This document shows positions 1 through 7,321 of a stretch of 19,066 nucleotides of DNA, piece by piece. Origin of the DNA: an uncultured Desulfovibrio sp. (GTDB lineage: Bacteria > Desulfobacterota > Desulfovibrionia > Desulfovibrionales > Desulfovibrionaceae). The position numbers were made by a program, and so were the translations under genes. The stretch covers positions 1 through 19,066 of the forward strand of contig NZ_CASDOY010000040.1 of assembly GCF_949282365.1 (NCBI RefSeq). The letters are read 5' to 3'. Below the pieces are notes generated by a model that was not told the DNA's origin, searched no databases, and was given only the letters and a program-made list of their open reading frames with translations. Every line of letters begins with the position of its first letter. Position 1 is the stretch's first letter.

Positions 1-865
1 CAGCCTCCCGGCAGCAGCGCTCCAGATCTCCCCGGATCACGGAATTGGCCGCCACGCCGCCGGCGGCGGCAATGACCGTTCGGCCGGTTTGCCGCGCCGC
101 CGCCATGGCCCGGGGCACCAGGGTATCGCTGACCGCCTGAGCAAAGTCCCGGGCAAGAGCCGCCCGGTCCAGTTCCTCTCCCACCTGCCGGGCATGATGG
201 ACCAGGTTCACTACCGCCGTCTTCAATCCGGAAAAGCTCATGTCCAGCTCCGCTCCGTCCACATGGGCGTGCGGCAGCTGGTATACGCCGCCCTGGGACT
301 GCTTGGCCAGAGCGTCCATAGGGGCGCCGCCGGGATAGGGCAGGCCCAGCACCCTGGCCGCCTTGTCAAAACACTCCCCCGCCGCGTCGTCCCGGGTGGA
401 GCCCAGGATCTCCATCTCCGTATAGTCCCGGACATCCACGATCAGCGTGTTGCCGCCGGAAATGGCCAGGGCCAGGAAGGGCGGCTCCAGCTCCGGGAAG
501 GCCAGGTAGTTGGCGGCAATGTGGCCCCGGACATGATGAACCGGGATCAGGGGCACACCCAGGGCACAGGCCACAGATTTAGCAAAGCTCAGGCCCACCA
601 GCACCGCGCCGATGAGGCCCGGCGCATAGGTAACAGCCACGGCGTCAATGTCCGAGCGGGTACAGCCGGCATCCCGGAGCGCCTGCTCCGTCAGGGCACA
701 GATGACCTCCACATGCTTGCGCGAGGCAATCTCCGGTACCACACCGCCGTACAGGGCGTGCATGTCTGCCTGGGAAGCAATGGCATCAGAGAGGACGATG
801 CGGCCATCCTCCACCACCGCCACGGCGGTCTCGTCGCAAGAGGACTCAAAGGCCAGAATTTTCAT
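1..865 (-). CDS. tsaD: tRNA threonylcarbamoyladenosine biosynthesis protein TsaD, C-terminus cut by window edge
   Basis: TsaD transfers the threonylcarbamoyl group from threonylcarbamoyl-AMP to A37 of ANN-decoding tRNAs, working with TsaB and TsaE in bacteria. The 288 visible residues begin MKILAFESSCDETAVAVVE, the classic Kae1/TsaD/Gcp opening. The metal-binding HHVRGH motif lies at residues 110-115 (His111 and His115), SGGNT at 136-140, and FDKAARVLGLPYPGG at 166-180. About 50 C-terminal residues, including the last metal-ligand region, lie beyond the left edge. The ATG at 865 follows a purine-rich AGAGGG stretch by about 10 nt. The gene sits 37 nt downstream of a GNAT acetyltransferase fragment, resembling the tsaB-rimI-tsaD arrangement of Firmicutes. 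Its codon use is less GC-extreme than that of the genes after 1.2 kb, and its sequence style points to Clostridia. Family assignment is very secure; the taxon is an inference. Confidence 0.96.
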   Translation of the reverse strand, partial: MKILAFESSCDETAVAVVEDGRIVLSDAIASQADMHALYGGVVPEIASRKHVEVICALTEQALRDAGCTRSDIDAVAVTYAPGLIGAVLVGLSFAKSVACALGVPLIPVHHVRGHIAANYLAFPELEPPFLALAISGGNTLIVDVRDYTEMEILGSTRDDAAGECFDKAARVLGLPYPGGAPMDALAKQSQGGVYQLPHAHVDGAELDMSFSGLKTAVVNLVHHARQVGEELDRAALARDFAQAVSDTLVPRAMAAARQTGRTVIAAAGGVAANSVIRGDLERCCREA

Positions 866-902
866 ATCGAGTGGACCCTCTTTCTCTTTACAGTCTTTTC
901 AT

Positions 903-1223
903 TTACTGCTCCCAGGGCACTTTTTCTCCAGGAGCCGCTCCCGGCGGCAGAGGGATGCGGACATAGCGCGCATACCGCTCCGGAGTGAAGGTTTTGCGAT
1001 AGATGAAACGGTGCTGCTCCATCAGCTTGCTGTCATCCACCGGCGCCGGCGCCCAATACAGCGTCTTGTAGACCACGCCGAACATTTCTGTATCATAGCC
1101 GGCAGTGCGGGCACCGTTGCGGGCATAAAAGCCCAGGCGGCGTTCCGCCATGGCCGGGTCCGGTGCAAAGCGGGGCATCTCGCTCTCCCCCAGGATCACG
1201 GTGCCCGGCTCCCGCTCCCGCAT
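903..1223 (-). CDS. GNAT-family acetyltransferase, C-terminal fragment (5' end lost at a junction)
   Basis: Only the last ~106 residues are left. The stretch PAMAERRLGFYARNGAR (about residues 23-39, counted from the Met at 1223) has the 'xxRRLxFYxRNGF' pattern of GNAT enzymes, where the final helix and strand carry the FYxxNGF element. A C-terminal extension follows, ending in VPWEQ. The N-terminal acetyl-CoA-binding part is absent. In this frame the sequence stays GNAT-like up to about 1205-1220, then turns into low-complexity Pro/Arg text that is the reverse complement of tamB. The Met at 1223 is therefore not a credible start. The gene precedes tsaD by 37 nt on the same strand, as rimI-like genes do in Firmicutes. 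The substrate cannot be read from what remains. Confidence 0.7.
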   Translation of the reverse strand: MREREPGTVILGESEMPRFAPDPAMAERRLGFYARNGARTAGYDTEMFGVVYKTLYWAPAPVDDSKLMEQHRFIYRKTFTPERYARYVRIPLPPGAAPGEKVPWEQ

Positions 1224-1235
1224 CGGACGCCGGTC
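1205..1235. other. Probable chimeric join between two genomes
   Basis: Two unrelated genes on opposite strands are both cut here: a GNAT gene loses its 5' part and tamB loses its 5' part. Left of the point the genes look clostridial and moderately GC-rich; right of it they look desulfovibrionaceal and very GC-rich. The boundary falls in a short GC repeat (gctcccgctcccgc) that could act as overlap or microhomology during assembly. The exact base cannot be fixed because both frames remain readable across about 30 nt. Confidence 0.7.
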
Positions 1236-3568
1236 CCGTGGCGGGTCCGGCCGCGTCCCCGCCGCTCCCGGCTGTCCCTGCGGCCTCCTCTGCGGCGTCC
1301 CCTGCGACTGCCCCGGGCGCGTCGTCTGCCGCCGCCTCCCCGGCATCGTCCGTCTCCCCCGCGCCGGGCCCGACGGCCCCGGCTCCGGCCCTGTCGCCCG
1401 GTCTGGCGGCGCAGCTGGCCGCCCTGCCGCAGGATGCGGCCTTCCTGAGCGGCGAGGGCTGGCAGCAGTGGGTCAGTCTGGACGGGGACGTGGACCTCGT
1501 CCGCCTGCGCCACGGAGGGGGCGAGCTCTTCCTCGTGCGGGAACTGCGCCAGCGTCTGCGCCTGGAGGATGTTTTCGGCCAGGGCAGGCTGGAGCAGCGC
1601 CTGGACGTGCGCCAGCTGCATGTGGCCGGCTGGCGGCTGGAGCGCGTTTTGCTGGCCCTGAAAGGGGCCCTGGCCACACCACTGGAAGCCGAGCTGGCCT
1701 GCGCCGGCGACGTGCAGGCGAAACTGCGCCTGCGCTGGCAGGGCAACAGGCTGGAGGTCCCGGTCTGTGATCTGCGCCTCAGGCAGGGCGTGGGCCTGGC
1801 CCTGCGCCCGGGCATGGACCTGACCCTGGACGGGAAGGGCCTGTCCCTGCGGGGGCTGGATGCCCGCCTCACGCCTGCGGGCCGCATACGGGGCACGGCC
1901 TCCCTGACGCCGGGCGGCATGGATGTGCGCCTGGCCCTGGAGAACACGGATCTTGCTCCCTGGGCCGCCGTCGTCCCCGGCCTGCCCGCCGCCACGGTGG
2001 CCTTCCAGAGCCGTCTGCACGGCAGCCCGGCGGCGCCTGCCGGGGACTTTCGCCTGGACGTGCGCCGTCTGGCCGTCCCGCAGGCCTCCCTGCCGCCGCT
2101 GGATCTGGCCCTGAGCGGCAAGCTGGGCGGCAGCGGCGGCAAGGGCCGCCTGGAGCTGCGGCTGGAACTGCCGCCGTCCACCCGCCAGCTGCTGGGCGCT
2201 GCCCAGGCGGGACTGGAAGCCCGTCTGCCCCTGCGTTTCTCGGCCAACGGCCTGCCCCTGCCGGACATGGCGGCCCCGCTTTCCGGGCGTCTGGACTGGC
2301 AGGGCCGGCTGGCCCCGCTCTGGCAGCTGGTGCCGGTGGCCGACCGCCGTGTGACCGGCGGCCTGGACATGCATCTGGCGCTGGCGGGCAGTTTGTCCGC
2401 GCCCACCTGCAAGGGCCGTCTGGCCGTCACGGGCGGCCGCTACGAGGACCTGGCCCTGGGCATCCTGCTGACGGACATCAGGGCCACGGTGACGGCGGGC
2501 AGCAGCAAGGGCCTGAAACTGGAGCCCGTGCATCTGGACGCCGCCATGAGCGACGGCCGCGGCGGGCTGGTGACGGCCTCGGGCAGCCTGCAGCCCGCGG
2601 GCGGCGCGCTGGACCTGCAGGCCGCCATGAAGCGCCTGCGGCCCCTGCGCCGTTCGGACATCCAGGCCACCTTGTCGGGCACGGCGACCGTCAGGGGCAC
2701 GCTGTCGGCCCCCCAGGTCACGGCGGACATCACCATCGACGAGGCCCAGGTCAACATCGACCGCCTTGCGGGCAGCAGCGTGACCACCCTGCCCGTGGAG
2801 GGCACCAGCGAAGCCCCGGAACCGGCTCCCGCCGCAAAGGAGGGACGCGGCTCGCTGGACGTGCGCATCCAGGCGCCCGGCCGCATCGCCGTCAACGGTC
2901 ACGGGCTGGAAAGCGAATGGAAGGCGGGCCTGCGGGTGCGCGGGGCGCTCAACGACCCGCTGGTCATCGGCAGCGTGCGCTCGGTGCGGGGGCAGTTCAA
3001 CCTGCTCTCCAAGCTCTTCACCCTGCGCCCCAGCACCATTTCCTTCAACGGCGGGGCCGTGTCCAATCCGCTGCTGGACGTGACCCTGCGCTACGAGGTG
3101 CCGGAGATCACCGCCGACGTGCGCGTCAGCGGTTCGGTCCGGCGCATGAAGCTGGAGCTTTCCAGCACGCCGTCCCTGCCGCAGGAGGAGATCATCTCGC
3201 GGGTCATGTTCGGGCGCGGTTCCAGCGAGCTGGGCCGCTTCGAAAGCCTGCGCCTGGCCGCGGCCGTGGCCCAGCTGGCCGGTTTCGGTTCCGGGGGGCT
3301 GGGCATCTTCGATCTGGGCCGGACCGTGCTGGGCGTGGACGTGCTGCGCATCAATTCCTCCACGGACAAGGACAGCGGCGACGAGGAGAGCAGTCTGGAA
3401 GTGGGCAAGTTCATCGGCGAGAAGATCTATCTGGGCGTGGAGCAGGGCCTGGAGCCCGACAGCACCGCCGTGATCATGGAACTGGAGCTGACCCCGCACA
3501 GCAAGCTGGGCGTGCGCACGGAACAGGACAATACCAGCGCCGGTTTCCAGTGGAAGAAGAATTACTGA
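1205..3568 (+). CDS. tamB: TamB-like translocation and assembly module protein, N-terminus missing
   Basis: TamB is an inner-membrane-anchored periplasmic protein of the AsmA-like/bridge-like lipid transfer family. It partners with the Omp85 protein TamA in outer-membrane assembly and phospholipid transport. About 787 residues are seen here; full-length family members usually exceed 1,200. The N-terminal signal anchor and first half are missing, and the visible part opens in an Ala/Pro-rich linker at the chimeric join. What follows is a long run of alternating beta-strand text typical of the TamB groove. The conserved C-terminal domain (former DUF490) is intact. It contains QFNLLSKLFTLRPSTISFNGG, LRYEVPEITADVRVSG, then LPQEEIISRVMFGR, and ends in a strand region with EKIYLGVEQGLEPDST and QWKKNY. 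tamA would be expected upstream but is not in the window. There is no credible start codon: the nearest in-frame ATG (1163) lies in the foreign segment. Confidence 0.9.
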   Translation, partial: PAPAPASDAGPVAGPAASPPLPAVPAASSAASPATAPGASSAAASPASSVSPAPGPTAPAPALSPGLAAQLAALPQDAAFLSGEGWQQWVSLDGDVDLVRLRHGGGELFLVRELRQRLRLEDVFGQGRLEQRLDVRQLHVAGWRLERVLLALKGALATPLEAELACAGDVQAKLRLRWQGNRLEVPVCDLRLRQGVGLALRPGMDLTLDGKGLSLRGLDARLTPAGRIRGTASLTPGGMDVRLALENTDLAPWAAVVPGLPAATVAFQSRLHGSPAAPAGDFRLDVRRLAVPQASLPPLDLALSGKLGGSGGKGRLELRLELPPSTRQLLGAAQAGLEARLPLRFSANGLPLPDMAAPLSGRLDWQGRLAPLWQLVPVADRRVTGGLDMHLALAGSLSAPTCKGRLAVTGGRYEDLALGILLTDIRATVTAGSSKGLKLEPVHLDAAMSDGRGGLVTASGSLQPAGGALDLQAAMKRLRPLRRSDIQATLSGTATVRGTLSAPQVTADITIDEAQVNIDRLAGSSVTTLPVEGTSEAPEPAPAAKEGRGSLDVRIQAPGRIAVNGHGLESEWKAGLRVRGALNDPLVIGSVRSVRGQFNLLSKLFTLRPSTISFNGGAVSNPLLDVTLRYEVPEITADVRVSGSVRRMKLELSSTPSLPQEEIISRVMFGRGSSELGRFESLRLAAAVAQLAGFGSGGLGIFDLGRTVLGVDVLRINSSTDKDSGDEESSLEVGKFIGEKIYLGVEQGLEPDSTAVIMELELTPHSKLGVRTEQDNTSAGFQWKKNY

Positions 3569-4010
3569 TGTGCTGCGGGCGACATGGCCGCGACGTCTGC
3601 CCCGGCCGTGGCCCAGACGCAGGATGACGGGCGCGGGCCACGGCCGGCTGCCCGAAGCACCGTCTTCGGCGGGCAGGCACGGGCGGTTGCGGGCGCCTGA
3701 GCAGGGGCCTTGCCCTTGTAACCGGCTGCGGACGGCGGCTGTGGAGGCATGGCGGCGCGTGCTGCGTTGCGGATCGCGGCGGGAGCTTCCTCGCCGTTGC
3801 CGGCATGGGGCCGCGCGGTGATGGCGGGCAGGCAACGGCCCCGGGCGCCGTTCCCCTCCGTATCCGGCCCGTGCCGGCGCGTTCCCGCTTCCTGCGGCAA
3901 GCCTTGCCCCGGATGACGGCACAAGACCGCCCCGGAAGCCCGTCCCCGCTCCTGCGGCAGGCCGGCTGCCGGGCAAGGATGCCGCGCGGCCGGAGAGCGA
4001 AGGAGGCAGG
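3569..4010. other. Spacer between tamB and the GNAT gene
   Basis: No gene with recognisable protein character is visible in these ~440 nt; the open frames are GC-driven. A small hairpin (CCGAAG at 3652-3657 with CTTCGG at 3664-3669) could help end tamB transcription but has no U-tract. Two imperfect direct repeats of about 20 bp (cccgcttcctgcggcaagcc at 3884-3903 and a near copy at 3944-3963) lie 60 bp apart. Confidence 0.5.
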
Positions 4011-4739
4011 ATGGTCATTTGTTTCAGTGATGCCGGGCCCGCGGACTGGCCCGCGCTGCTGTGTCTCTGGTGGCGCAATGTCCGCGCCAGTCACGGCTTC
4101 GTGGCCGAGGACCATCTGCGGGCCATCGGCGCGGCCTTGACGGGCGAGTATCTGCCGGCCATGGAGCGTGTGCGTCTGGCCTGGCTGGCGGGGCCGGGGG
4201 CAGCGCCAGCGCAAGGGGCCGGCGGGCCATGCGTCAGGCCATGCGCCAGACCATGCGGCGGAGCAGGGAGCTGGGCGGACGGCGGGACAAACAGAGGATC
4301 AGACAGACGTACGGACGGCGGGCCGGGCAGCGCAGCGGAGGGCATGCTGGCTGGTGGCAGCGGCGTGGCTCCGGTGCGGAGCGGCAGTGCTGCCGGTCTT
4401 GCAGGCGGCCAGGTGCCCGCCCTGTCCGTGGCGGGTGCCGCCGTGCCCTGTCCTGCGGACGGACGGCTGCTGGCGGGGTTTCTGGGCAGCGTGGGCGCGC
4501 GGGTGGAGATGCTCTTCGTGGAGCCGGGCCTGCGCGGGCGCGGTGTGGGCAGCGCCTTGCTGGAGGATTTTTGCGCGCGGCATGGCGAGGTCCTGCTGGA
4601 TGTCAACGAGCAGAACATGGCGGCCCGGGCCTTCTACGCCCGCCGGGGCTTCGGGCTCGTGGGCCGCTCCCCCCTGGACGGCGCGGGCTGGCCGTACCCG
4701 TTGTTGCACCTGCGCCGCAGGTCGTCCCCGGAGCGTTGA
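4011..4739 (+). CDS. YjaB-like GNAT N-acetyltransferase with a large low-complexity insertion
   Basis: The two ends match the E. coli YjaB type of GNAT enzyme. The N-terminal part (residues 1-60) has the 'LWWRNVRASHGFVAEDHL' pattern. The C-terminal part (150-234) has the acetyl-CoA loop FVEPGLRGRGVGSALLE (169-185), DVNEQNMAARAFYARRGF (197-214) and GRSPLDGAGWPYPLLHL (218-234). YjaB is about 147 residues; this protein is 242. The excess is a Gly/Ala/Pro/Arg-rich stretch at about 61-149, between the second and third core strands, which contains a 12-bp tandem repeat. The start at 4011 is fixed by an AAGGAGG Shine-Dalgarno at 4000-4006. The gene stands alone, 443 nt after tamB. The frame is unbroken through the insertion, so it is either tolerated as a surface loop or marks a decaying gene. 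The substrate is unknown. Confidence 0.82.
   Translation: MVICFSDAGPADWPALLCLWWRNVRASHGFVAEDHLRAIGAALTGEYLPAMERVRLAWLAGPGAAPAQGAGGPCVRPCARPCGGAGSWADGGTNRGSDRRTDGGPGSAAEGMLAGGSGVAPVRSGSAAGLAGGQVPALSVAGAAVPCPADGRLLAGFLGSVGARVEMLFVEPGLRGRGVGSALLEDFCARHGEVLLDVNEQNMAARAFYARRGFGLVGRSPLDGAGWPYPLLHLRRRSSPER
4226..4261 (+). repeat. Three 12-bp tandem repeats inside the GNAT insertion
   Basis: Three consecutive 12-nt units (gccatgcgtcag, gccatgcgccag, accatgcggcgg) encode the motif PCVR-PCAR-PCGG in the GNAT frame. They point to slipped-strand expansion as one source of the extra residues. Confidence 0.8.
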
Positions 4740-4745
4740 CGGTAC

Positions 4746-4790
4746 GGGGACACGGCGCGCTCGGGGGCGATGTGCCGGTGTCGTGTCCCC
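4746..4790 (+). terminator. Candidate terminator hairpin after the GNAT gene
   Basis: GGGGACACG (4746-4754) pairs perfectly with CGTGTCCCC (4782-4790) across a 27-nt loop, starting 7 nt after the GNAT stop. There is no U-tract, so termination by this hairpin alone is uncertain. Confidence 0.4.
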
Positions 4791-4846
4791 TGCCGTGTGT
4801 GGCCCTTGAGGACGCTGTCCGGCCTGCCGCAGACAGCCGCCTGCAT

Positions 4847-4879
4847 CCGCCTGCCGTGGCTCCTGCGCGCGGCAGGCGG
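4847..4879. repeat. Perfect 10-bp inverted repeat
   Basis: CCGCCTGCCG (4847-4856) and CGGCAGGCGG (4870-4879) are perfect complements around a 13-nt loop. It lies between convergent genes and may form a strand-neutral hairpin; no U-tract is present on either side. Confidence 0.55.
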
Positions 4880-5061
4880 TCCGCCGTACGGGGCGGCCGG
4901 GCCATGCGGGACAGGCGTGCCTTCCGCGCGCGGTTCCCGGTCCGTCGGCACATGTCAGGAAGGCCCGTGTGCCGGGGCCTCCGGGTGGGGCGACCGGCCT
5001 GCGGGCGTTGCCGGCCGGCGGCAGCGGCGGGGAACGGCAGCGGCAGTGCCGCGGAAAAGGG

Positions 5062-5087
5062 AAACGCCGGGGGGGGACCCGGCGTTT
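5062..5087 (-). terminator. Intrinsic terminator of the MFS gene
   Basis: On the minus strand, AAACGCCGGG and CCCGGCGTTT form a perfect 10-bp stem with a short C-rich loop, followed by CCCTTTT. It lies about 50 nt past the MFS stop codon. Confidence 0.7.
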
Positions 5088-5089
5088 GG

Positions 5090-5114
5090 GCATCGCCCGG
5101 GAGAAAGGCGATGC
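5090..5114 (-). repeat. Second hairpin just before the MFS terminator
   Basis: GCATCGCC (5090-5097) and GGCGATGC (5107-5114) form an 8-bp stem with a 9-nt loop, directly abutting the terminator stem. Together they make a double hairpin at the transcript end. Confidence 0.6.
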
Positions 5115-5134
5115 CGTCTCTCTGGGAAGGAGAT

Positions 5135-6352
5135 CTACGCCGCGCGGCGCCCGTGGAGGACGTAGTACAGGAACACCGCGGCGAGGACGACGAAGGCCAG
5201 CGTCTGGTACATGCCGTCATAGCCCACGGCAGGGACCAGGAAACCGAACAGGTAGGGCCCCAGACCGATACCCAGATCGAAAAAGATGAAGAAGGTCGTG
5301 GTGGCCTGGGCGAAGCGCGACTTGGAGACCAGCGAGAGCGAGACGGCCTGCCCGGCGGACTGGAAGTTGCCGAAGCCCATGCCCAGGACCAGACCGGCGG
5401 CCAGCAGCATCCAGTTGCTGGTGGCGTGGGCCATCATGGTCAGGGCCAGGGCGGTCAGCAGCAGGGCCGGGTAGAAGATGATGTTCTCCCCGCGCAGGTC
5501 GAACAGGCGGCCGGTCAGGGGCCGCGTGACCAGGGCCGCCAGGGCGTAGAGCAGGAAGAACAGGCTGGCCGCGGCGGTCAGGCCGCGCTCGGCGGCGTAG
5601 GAGGTCATGAAGGCCTGGATGCAGCCGTAGCTGAGGCAGGTGATGAGGGCCACCAGGGAAAAACGCACCACGCGCGGGTCGATGTAGCTGTTGAGCTCCA
5701 GGAAGGGACGGTGGCGGTGGCGCATCTCCGGCAGATCGTGCAGGCCGAGGAAGATGACGAGGCAGGCCAGGCCGATGCCCAGGCAGGTCTGGGTCAGGAC
5801 AGCGTAGCTGAAATACTGGGAAAGGAGGATGCCCAGGAAGGGCCCCAGGGCCAGGGCGAAGGCCGTGCTCATGCTGAACAGGCTGATGCCCAGGCCGTGA
5901 TGCTGGTGCGGCACCACATAGGCCACGATGGTGCCGGTGGCCGTGCCCATGATGCCGACCCCGATGCCCATGCACAGGCGCTGCACGAAGAGCAGGGCCA
6001 GATTGGGGACCAGGAAAAAGGCCGCGATGCTGGCGGAATAGAGCAGCAGACCGGCCAGAAGGATGGAACGGCAGCCGAAGAGCGACAGCAGGTTGCCGGT
6101 GACGAAACGGCCCACCAGACAGCCGATGACCATGAGGCCCGCCGTGAGCCCGGCGCTGCTGAGGCTGGCGTCGTAGGTGGCCCGGGCGTAGGCGGTGCTG
6201 GTGACGAACATCAGGTAATAGGCCGTCATGACCAGCAGGTTGATGCAGGCGACCACGTTGAAATTGCGGTTGAAGATGGCGCGCAGGGCCTCACCGGTGC
6301 TGGCGGCGTCGTGCTGCTGCATCTGGGAACGGGAGCGGTGTTGGTTGGGCAT
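5135..6352 (-). CDS. MFS transporter (drug/metabolite efflux type), 12 TM segments
   Basis: A 405-residue, strongly hydrophobic protein with the two six-helix halves of the major facilitator superfamily. The cytoplasmic loop 2-3 motif is seen as GCLVGRFVTGNLLSLFGCRSILL, near the MFS 'GxxxDRxGRR' position, and its second-half counterpart as RPLTGRLFDLRGENI. GIGVGIMGTATGTIVAYVVP resembles the motif C region common in exporters. The start at 6352 is preferred over an upstream ATG at 6373 because AAGGA lies 6 nt before it. The gene is divergent from a marR-type regulator. The spacer between them carries a sigma-70 promoter overlapped by an inverted repeat, so the MarR protein probably represses it. 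The substrate cannot be read from sequence; export of a toxic or aromatic compound is the usual role in such pairs. Confidence 0.9.
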   Translation of the reverse strand: MPNQHRSRSQMQQHDAASTGEALRAIFNRNFNVVACINLLVMTAYYLMFVTSTAYARATYDASLSSAGLTAGLMVIGCLVGRFVTGNLLSLFGCRSILLAGLLLYSASIAAFFLVPNLALLFVQRLCMGIGVGIMGTATGTIVAYVVPHQHHGLGISLFSMSTAFALALGPFLGILLSQYFSYAVLTQTCLGIGLACLVIFLGLHDLPEMRHRHRPFLELNSYIDPRVVRFSLVALITCLSYGCIQAFMTSYAAERGLTAAASLFFLLYALAALVTRPLTGRLFDLRGENIIFYPALLLTALALTMMAHATSNWMLLAAGLVLGMGFGNFQSAGQAVSLSLVSKSRFAQATTTFFIFFDLGIGLGPYLFGFLVPAVGYDGMYQTLAFVVLAAVFLYYVLHGRRAA

Positions 6353-6382
6353 ACGGCATCCTTGGCTGTGCAAGATCGCGGC

Positions 6383-6402
6383 ATTGTTGCGAGTGCAACG
6401 AT
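6383..6402. promoter_or_regulatory. Candidate MarR operator
   Basis: ATTGTTGC and GCAACGAT form an inverted repeat with a 4-nt centre (7 of 8 positions complementary). The size is typical of MarR-family sites. It overlaps the -10 element and probable start site of the MFS promoter, and lies 135 nt upstream of the marR start, so one site could control both genes. Confidence 0.65.
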
Positions 6403-6429
6403 ATACGTCCGGCGGCTTTTCTTTGTCAA
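6400..6429 (-). promoter_or_regulatory. Sigma-70-type promoter of the MFS gene
   Basis: On the minus strand, TTGACA (6429-6424) is followed after 18 nt by TATATC (6405-6400). The -35 matches consensus perfectly. The MFS start codon is about 50 nt past the -10. Confidence 0.65.
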
Positions 6430-6536
6430 GTGAAAACCGCCCGCCTCCCGGGGCCCGCTTTTGCCCTTGCCAGCCGCGGCAAGGCTGACTATGACAAGAT
6501 CATGTCGTCACACCTTATTTTCGCGGAGCTGCTGCT

Positions 6537-6968
6537 GTGGAACTGACCTACAAGTGGATCGCGCTGGCCAACCGGCATTACCAGATGTACCTGAACAAGC
6601 GTCTGGCCGCCTACGGGCTCAGCGGCAGCCAGTATCTTTTCATCCTCAATATCTGCCGCCAGCCCGGCCTGACCCAGGACAAGCTGCCGGAGATCATCCA
6701 CATCAACAAGAGCAACGTCACCCGCGCCCTGGCCCATCTGGAAAAGCGCGGCTTCATCCGGCGCGAGGTCAATCCCCAGGACAAGCGCACGGCGGCGGTC
6801 TTCCCCACCGCCAGGGCCCTGGACGTGTATCCGCGCGTCTGCGAGATCATCGCCGGCTGGGATGCCTCGGTGACCAGCCCGCTCACGGAAGAGGAAAAGC
6901 AGACCCTGCAGGGCCTGCTCAAGCGTGTGGTGGCCTCGGCCCACGAATACCGCAGCAGCGAGGAATGA
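6537..6968 (+). CDS. MarR-family transcriptional regulator
   Basis: A 143-residue winged-helix protein of normal MarR length. The N-terminal helix (ELTYKWIALANRHYQMYLNKRL) serves dimerisation. Residues 32-70 hold the helix-turn-helix, with LTQDKLPEIIHINKSNVTRAL as its core. The wing reads EKRGFIRREVNPQDKRTAAVFPT, with the conserved D-x-R (DKR) salt-bridge motif. It starts with GTG at 6537, with GGAG 8 nt upstream. It is divergent from the MFS gene and probably represses it, relieved by a small-molecule ligand that cannot be identified here. A large hairpin at 7015-7054 lies downstream and may end the transcript. Confidence 0.93.
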   Translation: MELTYKWIALANRHYQMYLNKRLAAYGLSGSQYLFILNICRQPGLTQDKLPEIIHINKSNVTRALAHLEKRGFIRREVNPQDKRTAAVFPTARALDVYPRVCEIIAGWDASVTSPLTEEEKQTLQGLLKRVVASAHEYRSSEE

Positions 6969-7014
6969 GATCCGGGACGGATGCCGGACGGGGACGACGG
7001 GCCGGATGCGGACG

Positions 7015-7054
7015 ACGGGGCCGGAGCGGGATGACGATCCTGCTCCGGCCCCGT
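7015..7054 (+). terminator. Long hairpin after marR, probable terminator
   Basis: ACGGGGCCGGAGC (7015-7027) and GCTCCGGCCCCGT (7042-7054) pair perfectly over 13 bp. The stem continues inward through a G-T pair and GGAT/ATCC to a 4-nt loop (gacg). The downstream T content is poor (ttctgc), so it may act on either strand or only protect the 3' end. Confidence 0.55.
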
Positions 7055-7069
7055 TCTGCATCGGCGCCG

Positions 7070-7131
7070 CGCCCGCCGGCACGGCGTTTGGGACACATTC
7101 CCCTAGGACATCGGCCGCCCGCCGGCACGGC
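7070..7131. repeat. Pair of 16-bp direct repeats
   Basis: CGCCCGCCGGCACGGC occurs at 7070-7085 and 7116-7131 (46-bp offset). Each copy is preceded by a catcggc motif a few bases upstream. Confidence 0.75.
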
Positions 7132-7253
7132 ATGTTGCGGCCATGCCGCCCAGACGCCGGTGCCGGATCTTCGGCACACGCTGTCCAGGCCCCGCGTCCG
7201 GGTCGCGCAGGAGGTGCGGAGGGGAGGGCGGGCCCTGCGGTACGGGGACGGCA

Positions 7254-7296
7254 TGCCCGTTGCGACGAAGGAAGCTACGGGCATCGACAGCAAGGC
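7254..7296. repeat. 43-bp direct repeat, copy 1
   Basis: This is an exact copy of 7322-7364 (68-bp offset). Inside it, TGCCCGT and ACGGGCA form a 7-bp stem, extended past a T-T mismatch by GC/GC, leaving the 10-nt loop gacgaaggaa. The unit is not within a recognisable gene. Confidence 0.85.
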
Positions 7297-7321
7297 GCGA
7301 CCGGATGGCGGCCGCAGGCCG

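Larger units (their letters stand above)
4740..5134. other. Convergent spacer between the GNAT and MFS genes
   Basis: No protein gene is recognisable in these ~395 nt. The region is filled with inverted repeats that suit a convergent intergenic zone: 4746-4790, 4847-4879, 5062-5087 and 5090-5114. Confidence 0.55.

Noticed and set aside
903..3568. A genuine GNAT-TamB rearrangement used by the cell
   Set aside because: The genes are on opposite strands, no start codon or promoter serves the tamB remnant, and composition changes at the point, so an assembly join is simpler.
1196..4078. 960-codon open frame on the minus strand opposite tamB
   Set aside because: It is antisense to a clear TamB reading frame, is rich in Gln/His/Arg/Gly, and has no recognisable domain; it is a by-product of high GC at third positions.
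4061..6433. 790-codon plus-strand frame over the GNAT gene, spacer and MFS gene
   Set aside because: It crosses one gene in the wrong frame and another in antisense, has low-complexity composition, and the MFS/GNAT frames carry real motifs.
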